Below, in pieces: positions 18,098-25,645 of a stretch of DNA of 64,000 bases; the stretch's first letter is position 1; each line of letters begins with the position of its first letter. Source of the stretch: Mesorhizobium sp. WSM2240 (GTDB lineage: Bacteria > Pseudomonadota > Alphaproteobacteria > Rhizobiales > Rhizobiaceae); the NCBI RefSeq assembly GCF_040438645.1, contig NZ_CP159253.1, positions 3,224,001-3,288,000 on the forward strand, written 5' to 3'. The translations under genes were made by a program, and so were the position numbers. Below the pieces are notes generated by a model. The model made no database searches. It was not told the DNA's origin and saw nothing but the letters and a program-made list of their open reading frames with translations.

Positions 18098-18660
18098 ACT
18101 TCCCCGGCCGAGCGCGTGAGCAGCTTCAGCCGTTTCTTCGCTTCATGGATGTGCCAGGAAACCGTCGCCTCCGCGCAGGCCATCGCGTCGGCCGCCGCCG
18201 CGTGGCTGAGCCCCTCGCCATAGACCAGAAGCACCGCATCGCGCTGCTTGTCGGGCAGTTCGCGCACCGCCGCCCAGAGCCGCTCGGCCTGGCCGTCGGG
18301 CTCCGGGATCGCTTCGCCGCCGATCAGCATATGGACGCCGAAGGCCTGCACCTTCACCGCCTCGCGGGCGCTCTTGCGCATCATGTCGCGACCAGCGTTC
18401 AGCGTCAGGGCGTAGAGCCATGTCGTGAACGCGGCCCCGCCGCGGTAGGAGCGGATCGTCCGGCCGAGACGCGCACAGACTTCCTGCGCAATGTCTTCGG
18501 CGTCGGCCCTGCGGCCGCACCAGCGGTAGGCGACGCGATAGACGAAATCATAGTGCCTTTCGACCAGTTGGCCGAAAGCCGCCCTGTCGCCGTCCCCCGC
18601 CCGCCCGATCAGTTCCTGGTCGGAGGCTTCTTCGCTTTGTTCCAGCATCATCGCCATCAT
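18094..18660 (-). CDS. ECF-family RNA polymerase sigma factor
   Basis: A 188-residue group IV sigma factor. Region 2 includes HYDFVYRVAYRWCGRRADAE and EDIAQEVCARLGRTI with the DNA-melting segment FTTWLYALTLNAGRDMMRK. Region 4 is LPDKQRDAVLLVYGEGLSHA followed by the recognition helix ATVSWHIHEAKKRL. Length and layout are normal. Several ATGs at the N-terminus (MMAMM) make the exact start uncertain by a few codons. It is the first gene of a two-gene operon with the vWA protein. Upstream lies a repeat-rich 700-bp gap. Confidence 0.9.
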   Translation of the reverse strand: MMAMMLEQSEEASDQELIGRAGDGDRAAFGQLVERHYDFVYRVAYRWCGRRADAEDIAQEVCARLGRTIRSYRGGAAFTTWLYALTLNAGRDMMRKSAREAVKVQAFGVHMLIGGEAIPEPDGQAERLWAAVRELPDKQRDAVLLVYGEGLSHAAAADAMACAEATVSWHIHEAKKRLKLLTRSAGEV

Positions 18661-18789
18661 CGCATGGTGGACGAAACGATTGCGGCGTTCCTTGGGGTGG
18701 CGGGAAGAATTATTTTTGGCGGGGGCTTTGTCTCCCCCTTGCGGATGAGATTGGCGCGCGCTTCATCATCGCCGTGCCGGTTTTCAGCA

Positions 18790-18868
18790 GGGGACAGTTT
18801 ACTTTTTTCCGCACGCGCGAACCTCTCGGCTGCCGCGCCTTTCCGCGGAAAGAAAGTAAACTGTCCCC
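18790..18868. repeat. REP-like palindromic element
   Basis: A near-perfect inverted repeat. GGGGACAGTTTACTTT at 18790-18805 is exactly complementary to 18853-18868, and pairing continues inward for about seven more bases with one bulge. Such elements with these ends are seen in many proteobacterial genomes and are often mobilised by REP-associated tyrosine transposases; none is encoded here. Confidence 0.75.
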
Positions 18869-19358
18869 GGCACATACCTCTCCGTTGCCACGCTGCGTTT
18901 CCGCCCCTGGCCATTGACCCTTCGACAAGCTCAGGGTGAGGTAGTCGGGAAGACGGGCGGGCAAGAAAGCACCGCACGAATTCGTAAAAAGAACAGGCAC
19001 TCCCATGCCCGCCCGTCCGGTGTCTGTCGCCACATCGACCGGCCACGCGCCCCGCTCCATGTTCTTTCCATGGACAATGACGCGCGGATGATCCGCCTTC
19101 CTTGCACGAAGCATTGACGCTTCGCATCGGGAATGCCGGCCCGTCGGACGCCCTCGGAGCCATGGGTTCCGATCCCATGGCGGGAGGTCACCGCCGCCCT
19201 TCCTGATACCCGGTGCGCACCAGGTCCCGCCAGAACGGTCAGGAGATTATGCGCGACGGATAGGGGGTGAGGCATAAATTTCGCGTATTTTTCTCGTCAG
19301 CCATTGAAATGACAGCATTATTTCCGCTGCCGCCGGGTGGTTTATCCACGAAGCCGAT
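18869..19358. other. Non-coding gap with a short dispersed repeat
   Basis: About 490 bp without a convincing gene. ACCCTTCGACAAGCTCAGGG at 18917-18936 is a short hairpin-forming repeat common in proteobacterial intergenic DNA. The rest (18941-19358) shows no ORF with a ribosome site, no RNA gene and no clear terminator. Confidence 0.5.
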
Positions 19359-20048
19359 CTAAAGGCCAACGAACGCGGCCATGTGGAAGGCCTGCTCGTC
19401 GGCCGGATAGCGGTATTCCGTCCCATACGGGCAGGCGTTGCGGTTGAGGCAGCCACCGTCACGGCACAGCGCACCATCCGGCCTGCGGACATGCGACAGG
19501 CAGGCCTCGTGGGCGAATCCGGCCTCCGAATGAGCTCCGACCGGACAGGCTTTCAGGCAAGGTTTTCCAACACATAGATCGCAAAGATGAATCGGAATCT
19601 CAGGCGGAGGAATGGCGAGATCGGTCTCGAACAGCAGCGCGCCGCGATAGGCGTGCCAGAGGCCGTATTGCGGGTGCATCAGGATGCCGAGCGGCGACGG
19701 CTTCAGGCCCTCGGCGCGCATCGCCCATTGCTGGAACGGCAGGTAAGGCTTGTCGGACGGTGAAGCGGCTCGCGCGCCGAATTCTTCCGCAACCTCGCCG
19801 ATGATCTGGCGCGACCATGTGTCGAGCGGGTTTTTCAGGCCGGCCGGCTGGCTTTCACGCCAGCGCAGGAAGTGCGGCCATGGCGCCGACCCCGCCTGGC
19901 CAATGAGGAGAACGGATCTGGCGGGGGCTCCTAAGGGGCCGAGCGGGGCGGATTCATCGTCGTTGAAATTGAAACCGCCGCGCAGGATGAGACCGTGCGC
20001 GGAAAGAGCGGTAGAAATCTGACCCGCAATATCTTGAGGCGTTTCCAC
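19359..20048 (-). CDS. 4Fe-4S cluster protein related to the epoxyqueuosine reductase C-terminal domain
   Basis: A 229-residue soluble iron-sulfur protein. Two cysteine clusters are visible: CDLCVGKPCLKACPVGA, a classic CxxCxxxxCxxxCP ferredoxin motif, and a second set C-x-C in GALCRDGGCLNRNACPYGTE. The upstream half (WPHFLRWRESQP, PYLPFQQWAMRAEGLKPSP) resembles uncharacterised ferredoxin-like proteins near QueG, but it is too short to carry the QueG cobalamin domain. It could be an electron carrier. It is isolated on the minus strand, flanked by repeat elements on both sides, and its 5' end lies 3 bp from the RIME-like palindrome. Function is unknown. Confidence 0.7.
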   Translation of the reverse strand: METPQDIAGQISTALSAHGLILRGGFNFNDDESAPLGPLGAPARSVLLIGQAGSAPWPHFLRWRESQPAGLKNPLDTWSRQIIGEVAEEFGARAASPSDKPYLPFQQWAMRAEGLKPSPLGILMHPQYGLWHAYRGALLFETDLAIPPPEIPIHLCDLCVGKPCLKACPVGAHSEAGFAHEACLSHVRRPDGALCRDGGCLNRNACPYGTEYRYPADEQAFHMAAFVGL

Positions 20049-20050
20049 TG

Positions 20051-20174
20051 CCCCTCATCCCCCTGCCGGGACCTTCTCCCCGTAAAGTGACGGGGAGAAG
20101 GAGGCGGGCCGCAACGTGACCGCTTCCCCTTCTCCCCGTTCACGGGGAGAAGGTCCGGGCAGGGGGATGAGGGG
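20051..20174. repeat. RIME-like intergenic palindrome
   Basis: A 124-bp element with outer arms CCCCTCATCCCCCTGCC (20051-20067) and their exact complement at 20158-20174. Two inner hairpins are each built from CCTTCTCCCCG and its complement (20072-20101 and 20128-20153). This layout matches the rhizobial intergenic mosaic elements (RIME) and can fold as a cruciform. A further CCCTCGCTTCGCTCG-type repeat lies at 20222-20260. Positions 20261-20369 hold nothing recognisable. Confidence 0.8.
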
Positions 20175-20369
20175 CGACGCGACAATGAAAGCCCTATGTT
20201 GCATCACTCGGAGAGTACCCCACCCTCGCTTCGCTCGTCACTCGCCCCCTCAAAAGGGGCAACCAGCCGCACGACATTACCCCTTCTCGTCTGGATTGCG
20301 GAATGCCGATCTCCAGACTTCCTTGTGAATGATGTTAGCGACTTTAGCCCCGCCTGCATCGGGCTCCTT

Positions 20370-21944
20370 TCAAGTGAAGGCGTCGGGCATGGACTCCTTC
20401 TTCTTCGCGATGAAGTCCTTCAAGCCGTCTTCGATGTCCTGGTCGAGCGGCGGCGCTTCGTAGGTCTCGAGCCAGCGCCGAGCGAGCTCGTTGGCGCGCT
20501 GCGGCGCGGTCTTCTGGCCCTCGGCAAGCCACTGCTCGTAGGAATTGTTGTCGGCGATCGACGAGCGGTAGAAGGCGGTCTGGAAATTGGCCTGCGTATG
20601 GTCGCAGCCGAGATAGTGGCTGCCGGGGCCGACCTGGCGGATGGCGTCCATCGCCTGGCCGTTTTCCGAAAGATCGACACCCTCGGCGAATTTCTGCGTC
20701 ATGCCGAGCTGGTCGATGTCCATCATGAACTTTTCGTAGCAGGAGGCCAGTCCGCCTTCGAGCCAGCCGGCCGAATGCAAGACGAAGTTGGTGCCCGCCA
20801 GAATGGTCGAGTTCAGAGTATTGGCGCTTTCATAGGCCGCTTGCGCGTCCGGCACCTTGGAAGCGCAGAGCGAACCGCCGGTGCGGAACGGCAGGCCAAC
20901 ACGGCGGGCGAGCTGGGCCGCACCATAGGAGACAAGCGACGGCTCCGGCGTACCGAAAGTCGGCGCGCCCGACTGCATGGAGATCGACGAAGCAAAAGTG
21001 CCGAACAGCACCGGCGCGCCGGGCCGGATAAGCTGCGTAAGCGACGCGCCGGCAAGCACTTCAGCCAGGACCTGCGTCAGCGTGCCGGCGACCGTCACCG
21101 GGCTCATCGCGCCGGCCAGGATGAAGGGCGTGACGATGCAGGCCTGGTTGTTGCGGGCATAGACTTTCAGCGCGCCAAGCATCGTCTCGTCGAACACCAT
21201 CGGCGAATTGGCGTTGATCAGGCTGGTCAAAACCGTGTTGTCGCCGACGAACTGGTCGCCGAACAGGATCTTGGCCATCGCGACCGTGTCCTCGGCGCGC
21301 TCAGGCGCGGTGACAGAGCCCATGAACGGCTTGTCCGAATATTTGATGTGCGAATAGATCATGTCGAGGTGGCGTTTGTTCACCGGCACGTCGACCGGCT
21401 CGCACACGGTGCCGCCCGAATGATGGATGGACGGCGCCATATAGGCGAGTTTCACGAAATTGCGGAAATCCTCGATCGTGGCGTAGCGGCGGTTGCCGTC
21501 GAGGTCGCGCACGAAGGGCGGCCCGTAGACCGGCGCGAAAACCGTGCCCTTGCCGCCGATCTCGACCGAACGGGCGGGATTGCGGGCATGCTGGGTGTAG
21601 CTGGAAGGCGCGGTCTTGAGCAGTGCGCGGCACAGGCCCTTCGGGAAATGCACGCGCTCGCCCCTGATATCGGCGCCGGCTTGCCTGAACAGCGCAAGCG
21701 CCTCGGCGTCGTCGCGGAACTCGATGCCGATCTCTTCGAGCACGGTGTCGGCATTGGCCTCGATGAGCGCCAGGCCTTCCTCGTCGAGCACTTCATAGAC
21801 GTTGATCTTGCGCTTTATGTAGGTGAGCTGCGTGCCGGGACCGCCGCCCGAACGGGCCGCCCGCCTGGCCGCGGCGCCGCCGCTCGCGGCGCGCCCTCGC
21901 CGTGAATTGGAGGCTTCCTGCTCGGACAAGCGGTTCTCTTCCAT
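20370..21944 (-). CDS. MttB-family (trimethylamine methyltransferase-like) protein 2, non-pyrrolysine
   Basis: A second 524-residue MttB-superfamily methyltransferase, clearly a different subfamily from copy 1. Blocks include VLEEIGIEFRDDAEALALFR, NANSPMVFDE, CIVTPFILAGAMSPVTVAGT, the C-terminal CASKVPDAQAAYESANTLN and HSAGWLEGGLASCYEK. No in-frame TAG occurs. It probably moves a methyl group from a quaternary amine to the corrinoid protein whose gene starts 259 bp away on the opposite strand. The ATG at 21944 has AAGGA eight bases upstream and is preferred to the ATG at 21953, which lies inside that site. The N-terminus (~residues 15-40) is a basic Arg/Gly/Ala stretch. Glycine betaine or proline betaine are reasonable but unproven substrates. 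Confidence 0.9.
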   Translation of the reverse strand: MEENRLSEQEASNSRRGRAASGGAAARRAARSGGGPGTQLTYIKRKINVYEVLDEEGLALIEANADTVLEEIGIEFRDDAEALALFRQAGADIRGERVHFPKGLCRALLKTAPSSYTQHARNPARSVEIGGKGTVFAPVYGPPFVRDLDGNRRYATIEDFRNFVKLAYMAPSIHHSGGTVCEPVDVPVNKRHLDMIYSHIKYSDKPFMGSVTAPERAEDTVAMAKILFGDQFVGDNTVLTSLINANSPMVFDETMLGALKVYARNNQACIVTPFILAGAMSPVTVAGTLTQVLAEVLAGASLTQLIRPGAPVLFGTFASSISMQSGAPTFGTPEPSLVSYGAAQLARRVGLPFRTGGSLCASKVPDAQAAYESANTLNSTILAGTNFVLHSAGWLEGGLASCYEKFMMDIDQLGMTQKFAEGVDLSENGQAMDAIRQVGPGSHYLGCDHTQANFQTAFYRSSIADNNSYEQWLAEGQKTAPQRANELARRWLETYEAPPLDQDIEDGLKDFIAKKKESMPDAFT

Positions 21945-22044
21945 CGAAATCATCCTTAGAAATCAAGCAATCCGCGCCTGATGGCGCCTTTGCCCGGATC
22001 GTAGCCATGCCCCTTTAGCGAAACGGCCCGCCAGCGCCAAGCAC

Positions 22045-22111
22045 TGTCGCAAAATCGACAAGAAATACGCCCTAAACCCCGGTCGCTTTCTTTTTGCAGG
22101 AAGTCGCAAAT
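22045..22111. promoter_or_regulatory. TGTCGCAAA-type regulatory sites between mttB-2 and the corrinoid gene
   Basis: The divergent promoter region holds TGTCGCAAAATCGACA at 22045-22060, a 5-bp-arm inverted repeat. A second half-site, GTCGCAAAT, is at 22103-22111, with GTCGCTTTC at 22082-22090. The same core appears before the GlxA-type regulator and before the FAD-GcvT gene ending at 39465. It may bind that regulator. Confidence 0.55.
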
Positions 22112-22202
22112 CAGCTATGGATTTGCCGTGCTTGCACGATAGGTATTGGTGCGAATTTCTGGGCCGCCGGGAATGATTGCCCGCGGACGCGAGGAGCCTG
22201 AC

Positions 22203-22898
22203 ATGTCCGATGACGAGATCATCCTTTCCGAACTCACCGATGACGAACTCGTGCAGCAGATGCACGACGACCTTTATGACGGTCTAAAGGAAGAGATCGA
22301 GGAAGGCACCAACATCCTTCTGGAGCGCGGCTGGGCGCCCTACAAGGTGCTGACCGAAGCGCTCGTCGAAGGCATGCGCATCGTCGGCGAGGACTTTCGC
22401 GACGGCATTCTGTTCGTTCCCGAAGTGCTGCTTTCGGCCAATGCGATGAAGGCCGGCATGGCGATCCTTCGCCCGCTGCTTGCCGCCACCGGCGCGCCCA
22501 AGCAGGGCAAGATGGTGATCGGCACGGTCAAAGGCGACATCCACGACATCGGCAAGAACCTCGTCGGCATGATGATGGAGGGCGCGGGCTTCGACGTCAT
22601 CGACCTCGGCATCAACAACCCGGTCGAGAAATATCTCGACGCGATCGAAGAGCACAAGCCGGACATCATCGGCATGTCGGCGCTTCTGACCACCACCATG
22701 CCCTACATGAAGGTCGTGATCGACACGATGAAGGAAAAGGGCATTCGCGACGACTATGTCGTGCTGGTCGGCGGCGCTCCGCTCAACGAGGAATTCGGCA
22801 AGGCCGTGGGCGCAGACGCCTATTGCCGCGATGCGGCTGTGGCGGTGGAGACCGCCAAGGACTTCATGAAGCGCAAGCACAACGTGCGCGCCGCCTGA
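22203..22898 (+). CDS. Methyl-accepting corrinoid (B12-binding) protein
   Basis: A 231-residue methyl carrier of the MtbC/MttC/MtgC class. The N-terminal ~95 residues form the four-helix cap domain (ERGWAPYKVLTEALVEGMRI, FVPEVLLSANAMKAGMAIL). The C-terminal Rossmann domain binds cobalamin through Asp112-x-His114-x-x-Gly117 in GTVKGDIHDIGKNLVG, with the later SALLTTTMPYM and VGGAPLNEEF blocks. His114 is the lower cobalt ligand. It receives the methyl group from an MttB protein and delivers it to THF through the enzyme at 28775. It is the only corrinoid carrier seen, so both MttB proteins may share it. The ATG at 22203 follows GAGGAG. Confidence 0.95.
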   Translation: MSDDEIILSELTDDELVQQMHDDLYDGLKEEIEEGTNILLERGWAPYKVLTEALVEGMRIVGEDFRDGILFVPEVLLSANAMKAGMAILRPLLAATGAPKQGKMVIGTVKGDIHDIGKNLVGMMMEGAGFDVIDLGINNPVEKYLDAIEEHKPDIIGMSALLTTTMPYMKVVIDTMKEKGIRDDYVVLVGGAPLNEEFGKAVGADAYCRDAAVAVETAKDFMKRKHNVRAA

Positions 22899-22929
22899 TA
22901 CGCGGATATATCTTAAGACGGTCAGCCGA

Positions 22930-23076
22930 TCAGTTGGCGACGTCTTCGACCGCCTGCTCCGTGGCGTTGACGGTGTTGGAAGCATCCCTCCCAACGCCGC
23001 GGATCGTATTGGCGCAGGCCGCAACCACCAAGGCGCATGCCAGGATGGCGGCAATCGGTGCAAAGCGCGGTTTCAT
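22930..23076 (-). CDS. Entericidin A/B-family small lipoprotein
   Basis: A 48-residue secreted lipoprotein: a basic start MKPRFAP, a hydrophobic stretch, and a lipobox around Cys21 in LVVAACANTIRGVGRD. The mature part, about 28 residues, matches entericidin-like peptides, which in enterics form an antidote/toxin pair linked to cell lysis under stress; in alphaproteobacteria the role is unclear. The ORF is small but has a clear start and stop. It lies on the opposite strand between the corrinoid gene and the DUF1638 gene, with stops 31 bp from the former, so it interrupts the otherwise plus-strand order. Confidence 0.85.
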   Translation of the reverse strand: MKPRFAPIAAILACALVVAACANTIRGVGRDASNTVNATEQAVEDVAN

Positions 23077-23141
23077 GGACTGTGGCTCCCTCGTTGACTA
23101 GATAAGGCCGACAGGAACGAATTCGAAACAGAAGTGGTTCC

Positions 23142-23783
23142 ATGACGACCACGCGCAAAGGCAGACAAAACAAGGACGAAAAGCTGCTGGTCATCGCCTG
23201 CGGCATGCTCGCGCGTGAGGTGCTCGCCGTGAAGGAGCAGTTGGCGCTCAACCATCTCGAACTGACCTGCCTGCCGGCCGAGTTCCACTACTATCCCGAC
23301 AGAATTCCGCCTGCCATGGACAAGGCGATCACCGAGGCGAAGGCGGAAGGCTACAGCCGCATCTTCGTCGGATACGCCGATTGCGGAACCGGCGGGATGC
23401 TCGATGCAGTTTGCGAGAAACACGGCGTCGAGCGCATGGCCGGCGCGCATTGCTTTGCCTTTTATCAGGGCAACGCCGCCTTCGAGGCAGCCGGCGACCG
23501 CGACATGCTGGCCTTCTACATGACCGATTTTCTGTGCCGGCAGTTCGAGGCGTTCTTCATCAAGCCGCTCGGCCTCGATCGCCATCCCGAACTCGCCGCG
23601 GACTATTTCGGAAATTACGAGAAGCTCGTCTATCTCGCGCAGACGGACAATCCCGAACTGGACAAGGTCGCCGAAGAAGCAGCCGAAATGCTCGGCCTCG
23701 CCTATGAAAAGCGCTTCACCGGCTACGGCGATTTGCCCCCGGCGTTGGAGAAGGCGGCATCGACATCCGGGAGAGCAGTATGA
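23142..23783 (+). CDS. DUF1638 domain protein
   Basis: A 213-residue soluble protein of the DUF1638 family. The N-terminal LLVIACGMLAREVLAVKEQL and the block GYADCGTGGMLDAVCEKHGV are characteristic, and conserved Cys residues (CGM, DCGTGG) suggest a metal or cofactor site. The family recurs beside MttB and corrinoid proteins, but no activity is established as far as I know. Here it follows the corrinoid gene in the same direction with only the small antisense lipoprotein between. It overlaps the next gene by 4 bp. A role in corrinoid or methyl transfer is inferred from context alone. Confidence 0.85.
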   Translation: MTTTRKGRQNKDEKLLVIACGMLAREVLAVKEQLALNHLELTCLPAEFHYYPDRIPPAMDKAITEAKAEGYSRIFVGYADCGTGGMLDAVCEKHGVERMAGAHCFAFYQGNAAFEAAGDRDMLAFYMTDFLCRQFEAFFIKPLGLDRHPELAADYFGNYEKLVYLAQTDNPELDKVAEEAAEMLGLAYEKRFTGYGDLPPALEKAASTSGRAV

Positions 23784-24130
23784 CGGTCAAGCGAATCGTA
23801 GCCAACATCGCTACCGACGATATCGGACGCGCCAACGCCTTTTACGAAGAGTTGCTCGGCCTGCGTCTGGTCATGGATCTTGGATTCATTGCGACCTTTG
23901 CCGCCGACGGGAAGATGACTCCACAAATCGGCATCGCGACCGAAGGCGGGTCAGGCACGCTCGTGCCCGACCTGTCGATCGAGGTGGACGATGTCGACGA
24001 GGTGCACCGGCGAGCCGTCGAGAAAGGTCTGACGATCGAATACGGCCCGGTGAACGAGCCTTGGAATGTGCGGCGCTTCTACACCCGTGATCCCTTTGGC
24101 CGGCTCGTCAACATTCTCATGCACCTGTAG
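23780..24130 (+). CDS. VOC (glyoxalase/bleomycin-resistance fold) protein
   Basis: A 116-residue protein of the vicinal oxygen chelate superfamily, starting MTVKRIVANIATDDIGRANA and ending GRLVNILMHL, both typical. The superfamily uses a metal-bound His/Glu site for isomerase, dioxygenase or binding roles. His74 in EVHRRAVEKG and Glu residues near the centre could contribute, but a full metal site is not assured. Its ATG overlaps the DUF1638 stop (ATGA), so the two are translationally coupled. The substrate is unknown. Confidence 0.82.
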   Translation: MTVKRIVANIATDDIGRANAFYEELLGLRLVMDLGFIATFAADGKMTPQIGIATEGGSGTLVPDLSIEVDDVDEVHRRAVEKGLTIEYGPVNEPWNVRRFYTRDPFGRLVNILMHL

Positions 24131-24191
24131 GCCAACACGAAAACAGCCGGATTCCTCAGGCGAGGTCGCGGCAAATCCGGAGCATTCATCC

Positions 24192-24770
24192 ATGAAAATC
24201 CGCGTGTGGCTTCTCGCCGCCCTCCTCGCTCTTCCGGGCACCCATGTCCATGCCGACGGCGTGGTGCAGAAGCTGATCACGCCGGCCGACAAGACGCGGC
24301 TGGAGAACTATGAGGCGACGCGCAAGGAGGCGCTGGAGGAAGCGAAGGCCGGCGCGCCGGCTGACGTGGCCGAACTGGACAGGATTCTCGCCGACCCGCC
24401 GCTCCCGTTTGCGGATTTCGACATGGTGGGCGACTGGCAATGCCGCACGATCAAGGCCGGCGGGCTCGCCGAGCTGGTAGTCTATGGCTGGTTCAAATGC
24501 CGCGTTTCCGACGACGGCTCGGGCTGGATGCTGGAGAAGGTGAGCGGTTCGCAACGCACCAAGGGCCGCTTCTACACGGAGAGCGACACCCGCCTGATCT
24601 ATCTCGGCTCGTTCCATATCGCCGGAGACCCGGCCAAGCCCTACGGCAGCGGCCCCGAAAGCGATCAGGTCGGCTACGCCTTTCGCACTGGACCGCTGGC
24701 CTGGCGGATCGAATTTCCGGCGCCATACTACGAATCCAAGCTCGATGTCCTCGAATTCCGCCGCCAATAA
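24192..24770 (+). CDS. DUF4893 exported protein
   Basis: A 192-residue protein with a clear signal peptide (MKIRVWLLAALLALPGTHVHA, residues 1-21). The mature domain contains two lone Cys residues, DWQCRTIKAGG and WFKCRVSDDGSGW, that could form a disulfide in the periplasm. The WQCRTIK, LIYLGSFHIAGD and GYAFRTGPLAWRIEFP blocks identify it as the DUF4893 family, whose function is unknown. It starts 61 bp after the VOC gene; whether it belongs to that operon is unclear. Confidence 0.8.
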   Translation: MKIRVWLLAALLALPGTHVHADGVVQKLITPADKTRLENYEATRKEALEEAKAGAPADVAELDRILADPPLPFADFDMVGDWQCRTIKAGGLAELVVYGWFKCRVSDDGSGWMLEKVSGSQRTKGRFYTESDTRLIYLGSFHIAGDPAKPYGSGPESDQVGYAFRTGPLAWRIEFPAPYYESKLDVLEFRRQ

Positions 24771-24909
24771 GCGCCTTGCTGTTGCAATTGCATCGCAGCG
24801 ACCGCAAATTTGACTTGTTATTGGTCATGTCATCAAGGTTTAACCCCCGCACGGCAGAATGGGGTCGGGTACCGCATGGGCTTGCGGCTTTTCGGGTTGA
24901 GACGGGCGT

Positions 24910-25569
24910 ATGAGAGCTGAAATGAAGGGATTCGAGGCGGGCCAGATCGAAGGGGCCCCCATGCGGCGCAGGCCGCGCCGACTATCCCAGCTTTTCGCAC
25001 AGCTTTCCCGCGACGCCGACGGCCGGGTGACGCTGGGCTCGATACGCGACGCGCTCGGCGACCGCAGCTTCGCCGCCCTCCTGGTTCTCTTCGCCGCCTT
25101 CAACCTTCTGCCCCTGCCGCCCGGCGCCTCCGCCATTCTCGGCCTGCCGCTGCTGATCATCTCGGCGCAGATGATGTATGGCAGCAAACGCGTCTGGCTA
25201 CCGCGCTTCGTCGCCGAAAAGTCGCTGACGGCCGAGCAGTTCCGCTCGATCATGGAGCGGGTGGTGCCGCGTCTCGTCAGCCTGGAAAAATACGTCACAC
25301 CACGCTACTGGCCGTTCTGGCGCAAGCGCGGCGACCGCATCATCGGCACCATCGCCTTTCTGCTGGCGGTCATCGTGACTTTGCCCATTCCACTCGGCAA
25401 CTGGCTGCCGGCCTTCGCCACCGCACTGCTCGGACTGGCTCTGTCGGAGCGCGACGGCATCTTGTTTGCGATCGGCAGCGTCGTCGCCATAGTGTCTGTA
25501 GCCGTCATCGTCTTCGTCATCGGCGCGGCCGGCGCAGCCACCCAGGCCGTCTGGGGATGGATGGTTTAA
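24910..25569 (+). CDS. ExoD-family exopolysaccharide synthesis protein
   Basis: A 219-residue inner-membrane protein of the ExoD family, named from a rhizobial gene linked to exopolysaccharide production and alkali tolerance. About four hydrophobic segments are seen: SFAALLVLFAAFNLLPLPPG, AILGLPLLIISAQMMYG, TIAFLLAVIVTLPIPLGN and the long C-terminal SVVAIVSVAVIVFVIGAAG. The block LLPLPPGASAILGLPLL is diagnostic. In-frame ATGs at 24910 and 24922 are both possible starts. No polysaccharide operon is adjacent. Biochemical function is not established for the family. Confidence 0.87.
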   Translation: MRAEMKGFEAGQIEGAPMRRRPRRLSQLFAQLSRDADGRVTLGSIRDALGDRSFAALLVLFAAFNLLPLPPGASAILGLPLLIISAQMMYGSKRVWLPRFVAEKSLTAEQFRSIMERVVPRLVSLEKYVTPRYWPFWRKRGDRIIGTIAFLLAVIVTLPIPLGNWLPAFATALLGLALSERDGILFAIGSVVAIVSVAVIVFVIGAAGAATQAVWGWMV

Positions 25570-25645
25570 GCGTGCGGTAAGGCTGCGGTGCGATAGTTCG
25601 GATCGTCCCCGGCAGCGGGCTGACCCGAAACCATCGCGATCTGCA

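Noticed and set aside
20051..20260. CRISPR array
   Set aside because: The repeats are palindromic intergenic elements with no regular direct repeat-spacer pattern and no cas gene.
4678..21944. Pyrrolysine-containing MttB
   Set aside because: Both mttB reading frames run to their normal ends without an in-frame TAG, and no pyl genes are seen; they belong to the non-pyrrolysine branch.
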